Shown in pieces: positions 59,958 to 64,000 of a DNA stretch of 64,000 bases. The notes beneath the pieces are model-generated. The model was given only the letters and a program-made list of their open reading frames with translations. It was not told the DNA's origin and made no database searches. Source of the stretch: Alphaproteobacteria bacterium MedPE-SWcel (GTDB lineage: Bacteria; Pseudomonadota; Alphaproteobacteria; Rhodobacterales; Rhodobacteraceae); NCBI GenBank assembly GCA_001874255.1, contig MPDC01000013.1, positions 52,856-116,855 on the forward strand, in the 5' to 3' direction. Positions within the stretch are counted from its first letter, which is position 1; every line of letters begins with the position of its first letter. A program made the translations under genes and the position numbers.

Positions 59958-61040
59958 TCAGCCAAACAAGCTCAGTTGGTCGCCCGCCTGCGCCGGACGC
60001 GCAAAGAGATCCGTCCGCAGGGGCGGCGCCTTTTCTGCCAGACCCAACCGGATACAGGCGAGTTTGAACCGTCGGGCAATGACATTGGCGTATTCGCCCT
60101 CGCCCCGCATCCGCTGCCCCCAGCGCGGATCATAGTCGCGCCCCCCGTGCATTTCCCGCAGCCGCGCCATCACCTTGTCCGCGCGCCCCGGTTCGTGTTC
60201 ACGCAGCCAATCCTGCCAGAGCGTCGACACCTCGCGCGGCAATCGCAACATGATCCAGCTGGCGCAGTCGGCCCCTGCCTCTTGTCCGGCAGCCAACAAC
60301 GCCTCCAGCTCGTGATCGGTCAGCCCCGGAACCAGGGGCGAGGTCATGATCCGCACCGGAATACCCGCCGCGCTCAGCCGGCGGATGGTCGCCAGTCGAC
60401 GCGCAGGCACCGGCACACGGGGTTCCATCCGCCGCGACAGATCCGCATCAAGCGTGGTGACGGACACACCGACCCGCAGCAGATTGAGCGCCGCAAGCTC
60501 CGACAGGAGGTCGATGTCGCGTTCGATCAACGTGCCCTTGGTGACGATGGCAACCGGGTGATGGAACTCTCTCAGCACCTCGAGACAGGCGCGCATGATC
60601 CCATAGTCGCGCTCGCAGGGTTGGTAGGGATCCGTATTGGTGCCGATTGCCAGCGTCGCCACGCGATAGTTGCGCGCCGACAGCTCCTTGCGCAGAATTT
60701 CGGGCGCATTGGGGCGCGCCACCAGCCGTGTCTCGAAATCCAGCCCTGGCGACAGGCCGAGATAGGCATGGCTGGGGCGGGCAAAGCAGTAGATACAGCC
60801 GTGTTCACACCCTCGGTAGGGGTTGATCGACCGGTCAAACGGCAAATCCGGAGACCGGTTGTATGAAATCAGGCTGCGCGCGGTTTCTTCGCGAATCTCT
60901 GTCGCGATGCTGGCGTCCGGCGCGTCCTGATACCAGCCGTCATCCTCCGCCTCGCGCGCGAGGTCAAATCGCCCTGCCGCATTGCTGAGGGCTGCGCGGG
61001 ATTTGCGACGCATAGGGTTTTGGGAACTTGTTTCGGTCAT
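59958..61040 (-). CDS. radical SAM protein, PA0069 family
   Basis: A 360-residue protein. The radical SAM cluster motif CEHGCIYCFARPSH (Cys78, Cys82, Cys85) is complete. The N-terminal part has ISYNRSPDLPFDRSINPYRG, the conserved entry of the PA0069 family related to spore photoproduct lyase, with no known reaction. The C-terminal part ends AQAGDQLSLFG. It is transcribed against its neighbours and lies between the two parts of the methionine-synthase group. The long frame upstream of the start is not conserved. Confidence 0.85.
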   Translation of the reverse strand: MTETSSQNPMRRKSRAALSNAAGRFDLAREAEDDGWYQDAPDASIATEIREETARSLISYNRSPDLPFDRSINPYRGCEHGCIYCFARPSHAYLGLSPGLDFETRLVARPNAPEILRKELSARNYRVATLAIGTNTDPYQPCERDYGIMRACLEVLREFHHPVAIVTKGTLIERDIDLLSELAALNLLRVGVSVTTLDADLSRRMEPRVPVPARRLATIRRLSAAGIPVRIMTSPLVPGLTDHELEALLAAGQEAGADCASWIMLRLPREVSTLWQDWLREHEPGRADKVMARLREMHGGRDYDPRWGQRMRGEGEYANVIARRFKLACIRLGLAEKAPPLRTDLFARPAQAGDQLSLFG

Positions 61041-61260
61041 ACTGCAGATATGGCACCCATCCGGGAACAAATAAAGAACAATTGAGGATAAGCGAACAAA
61101 ATCATGCAAAAGCACCATTAGGAAACTGATGGTTTTCCCCCTATAGGTCGGTTCGAAACGCGTCAGTGTCGCAATCAAAACAGTCCAGATGGTCGCATCT
61201 GTCACAAAACGATAAAGTAATGGCCAAACCGGGCTCGCCCGCCAGCTAAGGAAATCAGAT

Positions 61261-61959
61261 ATGTCGGAAGAAGAAGACATCATCCTCTCGGAACTCGATG
61301 ACGAGGAACTGGTCCAGCAAATGTTTGACGACCTCTACGACGGTCTCAAGGAAGAGATCGAAGAAGGCGTGAACATTCTTCTGGAGCGGGGCTGGGCGCC
61401 CTATCGCGTCCTGACCGAGGCGCTGGTCGGTGGCATGACGATTGTCGGCGCCGACTTCCGGGATGGCATTCTCTTTGTGCCGGAGGTCTTGCTGGCGGCG
61501 AATGCAATGAAGGGCGGCATGTTCATCCTGAAGCCGCTGCTGGCCGAAACAGGCGCCCCCCGCATGGGGTCGATGGTGATCGGCACCGTCAAAGGCGACA
61601 TCCACGACATTGGCAAGAACCTCGTTTCGATGATGATGGAAGGTGCAGGGTTCGAGGTTGTCGATCTCGGTATCAACAACCCGGTCGAGAACTATCTCGA
61701 GGCTCTGGAAGAGCACAAACCGGATATCCTCGGAATGTCGGCCCTGCTGACCACCACGATGCCCTACATGAAAGTCGTGATCGACACGATGATTGAACAG
61801 GGCAAACGCGACGACTATATCGTTCTGGTCGGGGGCGCGCCGCTGAATGAGGAATTCGGCAAGGCTATTGGTGCCGATGCCTATTGCCGGGATGCCGCTG
61901 TGGCGGTGGAAACGGCAAAGGAATACGTCGCGCGTAAACACAATGCCATGAGCGCCTGA
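61261..61959 (+). CDS. methyltransferase-associated corrinoid (B12-binding) protein
   Basis: A 232-residue protein. The N-terminal cap helices (residues 8-95, ALVGGMTIVGADFRDGILFVPEVL) are followed by a B12-binding Rossmann domain with DIHDIGKN, where His115 is the lower ligand of cobalamin (DxHxxG). This is the MtbC/MetH cap plus B12 domain without methyltransferase domains. It therefore serves as methyl carrier for a partner such as the homocysteine methyltransferase at 58779. The DUF1638 gene follows after one base. Confidence 0.92.
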   Translation: MSEEEDIILSELDDEELVQQMFDDLYDGLKEEIEEGVNILLERGWAPYRVLTEALVGGMTIVGADFRDGILFVPEVLLAANAMKGGMFILKPLLAETGAPRMGSMVIGTVKGDIHDIGKNLVSMMMEGAGFEVVDLGINNPVENYLEALEEHKPDILGMSALLTTTMPYMKVVIDTMIEQGKRDDYIVLVGGAPLNEEFGKAIGADAYCRDAAVAVETAKEYVARKHNAMSA

Positions 61960-61960
61960 G

Positions 61961-62701
61961 ATGACTCCTGCGTCCGCCCGCCGCGGACGTGCGGCCCGCC
62001 TGTCCGCGCGGGCCGCAATGGCTTTGCCAGGCGGCAAGCGGGTCGATGACGCCAGCCTCGCGGAAAACGGTCTGGCCGCCCCCGACCGCAAGACCGGGCG
62101 CATTCTGCTGATCGCCTGCGGAGCCCTGGCGCGGGAAATCCTCGACATCAAGACCATCAACGGCCTCGATCACCTGGATCTGACCTGCCTGCCGGCCAAG
62201 CTCCACCTTTATCCCGATCAAATCGTCACCCATGTTGAGGCCGCAGTCGCAAGGCACCGGCCGGCCTATGACCAGATCTACGTGGTCTATGCCGATTGTG
62301 GCACCGGTGGAAAACTGGCCGAAACATGCGCGGAACTGGGGGTCGAGATGGTGCCCGGGCCGCATTGCTACGCGTTTTTCGAAGGTAACACGCGGTTTGA
62401 GCAGTTGACCGACGAGGGCGAGATCACCGCCTTTTATCTGACCGATTTTCTGGTCAAACAGTTCGATGCCTTTGTCTGGCGGCCGATGGGACTTGATCGC
62501 GCGCCAGAGCTACGCGACCTGATCTTCGGCAACTACACGACGCTGGTCTATCAATCCCAGCTCAACGACGCCGCGCTGCTGGAAAAAGCCCGCGACTGTG
62601 CCGCACGTCTGGGGCTGGAGTTCGTGCATCGTCACACCGGCTATGGCGAGCTGGAGCCGATATTGACGCGCTGGAATGCCGCGGCTGAGGTCACTGCCTG
62701 A
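61961..62701 (+). CDS. DUF1638 domain-containing protein
   Basis: A 246-residue soluble protein. The conserved core starts ILLIACGALAREILDIKTIN (about residue 47) and includes VVYADCGTGGKLAETCAELG and VPGPHCYAFFEGN. Cysteines in IACGAL, YADCGTGG and PHCYAF are candidate catalytic or metal-binding positions. Function is unknown. DUF1638 genes co-occur with corrinoid methyltransferase systems, and this one follows the corrinoid gene by one base, so a role in that system is likely. The first 40 residues are basic and less conserved; a later start at residue 20 is possible. Confidence 0.88.
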   Translation: MTPASARRGRAARLSARAAMALPGGKRVDDASLAENGLAAPDRKTGRILLIACGALAREILDIKTINGLDHLDLTCLPAKLHLYPDQIVTHVEAAVARHRPAYDQIYVVYADCGTGGKLAETCAELGVEMVPGPHCYAFFEGNTRFEQLTDEGEITAFYLTDFLVKQFDAFVWRPMGLDRAPELRDLIFGNYTTLVYQSQLNDAALLEKARDCAARLGLEFVHRHTGYGELEPILTRWNAAAEVTA

Positions 62702-62831
62702 GGGCGAGGCCTCTCACCTTCGCCTTTGACACGGCGTTCCCGGAGCCTGTCGGGCCCGGGTCCCGCACCCTAAACCCGTGCCCGGGTCCCGCAGCCCAAA
62801 TAGGGTCGCCCGCCCCAAGAGGGCGCCCGCG

Positions 62832-63245
62832 TCAGCCCAATGCGGCGGCGGCGGTTTCGCGGATGCGGTCGATCATGGCCCGCAACCCGTTGGAGCGCTG
62901 CGCAGACAGGTGGTCGTTCAGGCCGAGCCGTTGCATTTCAGACCGGGCGTCCACTGCCAGAACCTCGGCCAGGGAGAGGCCATTGTAGAGCTTGCGCAAC
63001 AGCGCAATCAGCCCCTTCACGATCATCGCATCACTGTCCCCGTCAAAGCGAAACACACCGCCGTCGATCTGGGTGTGCAGCCAGACCTGACTGGCGCAGC
63101 CCTCCACCTTTGTGGCGGGCACTTTCAGGGCATCCTCAAGCGGCTCCATGGACTTGCCCTGCTCGATCACATGGCGATAGCGATCTTCCCAGTCCTCGAG
63201 GAATTCAAAGTCGTCCACGATTTCTTCAAAAGCGGCGGTAGCCAT
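62832..63245 (-). CDS. sufE: SufE family Fe-S cluster assembly protein
   Basis: A 137-residue protein. The sulfur-acceptor Cys50 lies in KVEGCASQVWLHTQ, the SufE signature. The N-terminal EEIVDDFEFLEDWEDRYRHVIEQG helix is typical. SufE takes sulfur from the SufS desulfurase and passes it to the SufBCD scaffold. It stands alone here, with no other suf gene in the window. The gene is convergent with the DUF1638 gene. Confidence 0.93.
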   Translation of the reverse strand: MATAAFEEIVDDFEFLEDWEDRYRHVIEQGKSMEPLEDALKVPATKVEGCASQVWLHTQIDGGVFRFDGDSDAMIVKGLIALLRKLYNGLSLAEVLAVDARSEMQRLGLNDHLSAQRSNGLRAMIDRIRETAAAALG

Positions 63246-63392
63246 GGCAGTCCTCTTTTCTCTGTCCTGTTTTCTCAGTCCTGCAGGATCAGACCGGAGG
63301 TAGGCCAGCCCCAGGCTCTTTTCAACCGCTTTTCAACCTCGCTTCAATCGGGTAGTCAGTTTTGCAAGCAACACTGACTGCGGCAGGTAAAC

Positions 63393-63914
63393 ATGCGTAT
63401 CACTCTCGGCGCCCTTCTGATCGGCACATTGGTCCTGTCCTCTTGCGGCGGATGGCGCGAGTCGCGCGTGAACCCCGGCAACTGGTTCGGCCAATCCCGC
63501 GAGGCAAGGGCGGAGCCAATCGTCGACGAAAGCCTGAACCCGCTGATCCCGCAGGAAAACAAGGAACGTGCGAATCTGCTTGGCCGCCGGGATGAACCCG
63601 AAGATCGCAGCCTGCCGATTGCCAAGATCATGGACCTGCGGATCGAACGCACGCCCGTGGGGGCGATTGTCACCGTCGTCGGCGAGGCGGCGCGCAACGG
63701 AGCCTATGACGCCAGCCTGGTGCCCGCGGAAACGCAGGATGCCGGACGGCTGGAGTATACCTTCCGTGTGACCTATCCAAAGAGCGCGACCTACAGTGGC
63801 ACCGCCGCAACGCGGACCATCCGGGCGGCGGTCAGCCTCTCGAACCAGGATCTGGCAGGGGTGCGGGTCATACGCGTTGTTGGAGCTGAAAATGCCCGCG
63901 AAAGCCGCCGCTGA
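63393..63914 (+). CDS. hypothetical lipoprotein
   Basis: A 173-residue protein with a lipoprotein signal peptide: MRITLGALLIGTLVLSSCGG, lipobox LSSC with Cys18. A Pro/Asn-rich linker (NPLIPQENKERANLLGRR) leads to a beta-rich domain with IMDLRIERTPVGAIVTVVGEAAR and LEYTFRVTYPKSATYSGTAAT. It is conserved in Rhodobacteraceae as an uncharacterised lipoprotein. It is divergent from sufE. Nothing follows in the last 86 bases of the window. Confidence 0.82.
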   Translation: MRITLGALLIGTLVLSSCGGWRESRVNPGNWFGQSREARAEPIVDESLNPLIPQENKERANLLGRRDEPEDRSLPIAKIMDLRIERTPVGAIVTVVGEAARNGAYDASLVPAETQDAGRLEYTFRVTYPKSATYSGTAATRTIRAAVSLSNQDLAGVRVIRVVGAENARESRR

Positions 63915-64000
63915 AGACCCCCACTCGCAGATGGCATGAAAAGCGTGTGAGCGATACCTGAACTGCGACTCTTGTTGAACTCATAGTAGGGGCGTCATCG

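Noticed and set aside
62754..62793. Two copies of GCCCGGGTCCCGCA 26 bp apart after the DUF1638 gene
   Set aside because: The spacing is not 14-bp periodic and there is no hairpin or stop pattern; noted but not listed as a feature.

Overview
The window is GC-rich DNA from an alphaproteobacterium of the Rhodobacteraceae, most likely a marine Roseobacter-group bacterium. The evidence is a circularly permuted tmRNA with tag ANDNRAPVALAA, an alphaproteobacterial SspB, the aa3-type cytochrome oxidase subunit IV peptide, a trgA-trgB-cysK locus like that of Rhodobacter, a DMSP demethylase (dmdA) beside acrylyl-CoA reductase (acuI), and a split B12-dependent methionine synthase set. Nearly all of it is ordinary chromosome with densely packed genes. 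The one clearly mobile scar is a decayed integrase plus an IS fragment next to tRNA-Ser (22.9-24.1 kb).

Layout. 0-2.7 kb: small envelope and respiratory proteins and the AzlCD branched-chain amino acid exporter. 2.7-6.4 kb: molybdenum cofactor and formate dehydrogenase maturation (fdhD, mobA, mobB, moeA). 6.7-9.5 kb: a membrane protein, greA, and a divergent VOC protein/soxR pair with a dyad operator. 9.7-16.7 kb: ETF-ubiquinone oxidoreductase, a TPR protein with ispE, a polyprenyl diphosphate synthase divergent from a DUF2007/TrmN6-like pair, and a YdcH-like peptide. 16.9-22.6 kb: a LysR regulator, phaB and phaA for polyhydroxybutyrate, and a response regulator/PAS histidine kinase pair. 24.3-32.4 kb: MscS channel, cysK, trgB, trgA, photolyase and a class-V aminotransferase. 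32.5-37.2 kb: acuI and dmdA, then a DUF1326/DUF2182 pair divergent from a FadR-type regulator with an inverted-repeat operator. 37.2-39 kb: tmRNA and its ClpXP adaptor SspB. 39.2-47.2 kb: fumC, a Hint-domain protein with a ribbon-helix-helix protein, a P450/membrane hydrolase pair, ccdA and a TusA-like protein. 47.3-56 kb: RNase E, the DctB/DctD two-component system and purQ-purS-purC. 56.8-64 kb: an MprF-like protein, the methionine-synthesis group (homocysteine methyltransferase, corrinoid protein, DUF1638, with a radical SAM gene between), sufE and a lipoprotein.

The least expected signal is a set of short tandem repeats with a 14-bp period that begin at stop codons and carry the stop inside the unit. 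Because 14 is not a multiple of 3, successive copies put stop codons in all three frames. It is clearest after azlD (1611-1655) and a TrmN6-like gene (16206-16262), and weaker forms follow moeA, tusA and the first gene. An eight-unit array lies at 56370-56481. Other points worth a second look are a DctD regulator lacking the sigma-54 contact motif GAFTGA, the DUF1326/DUF2182 genes between dmdA and the FadR-type regulator, and the P450/hydrolase pair.
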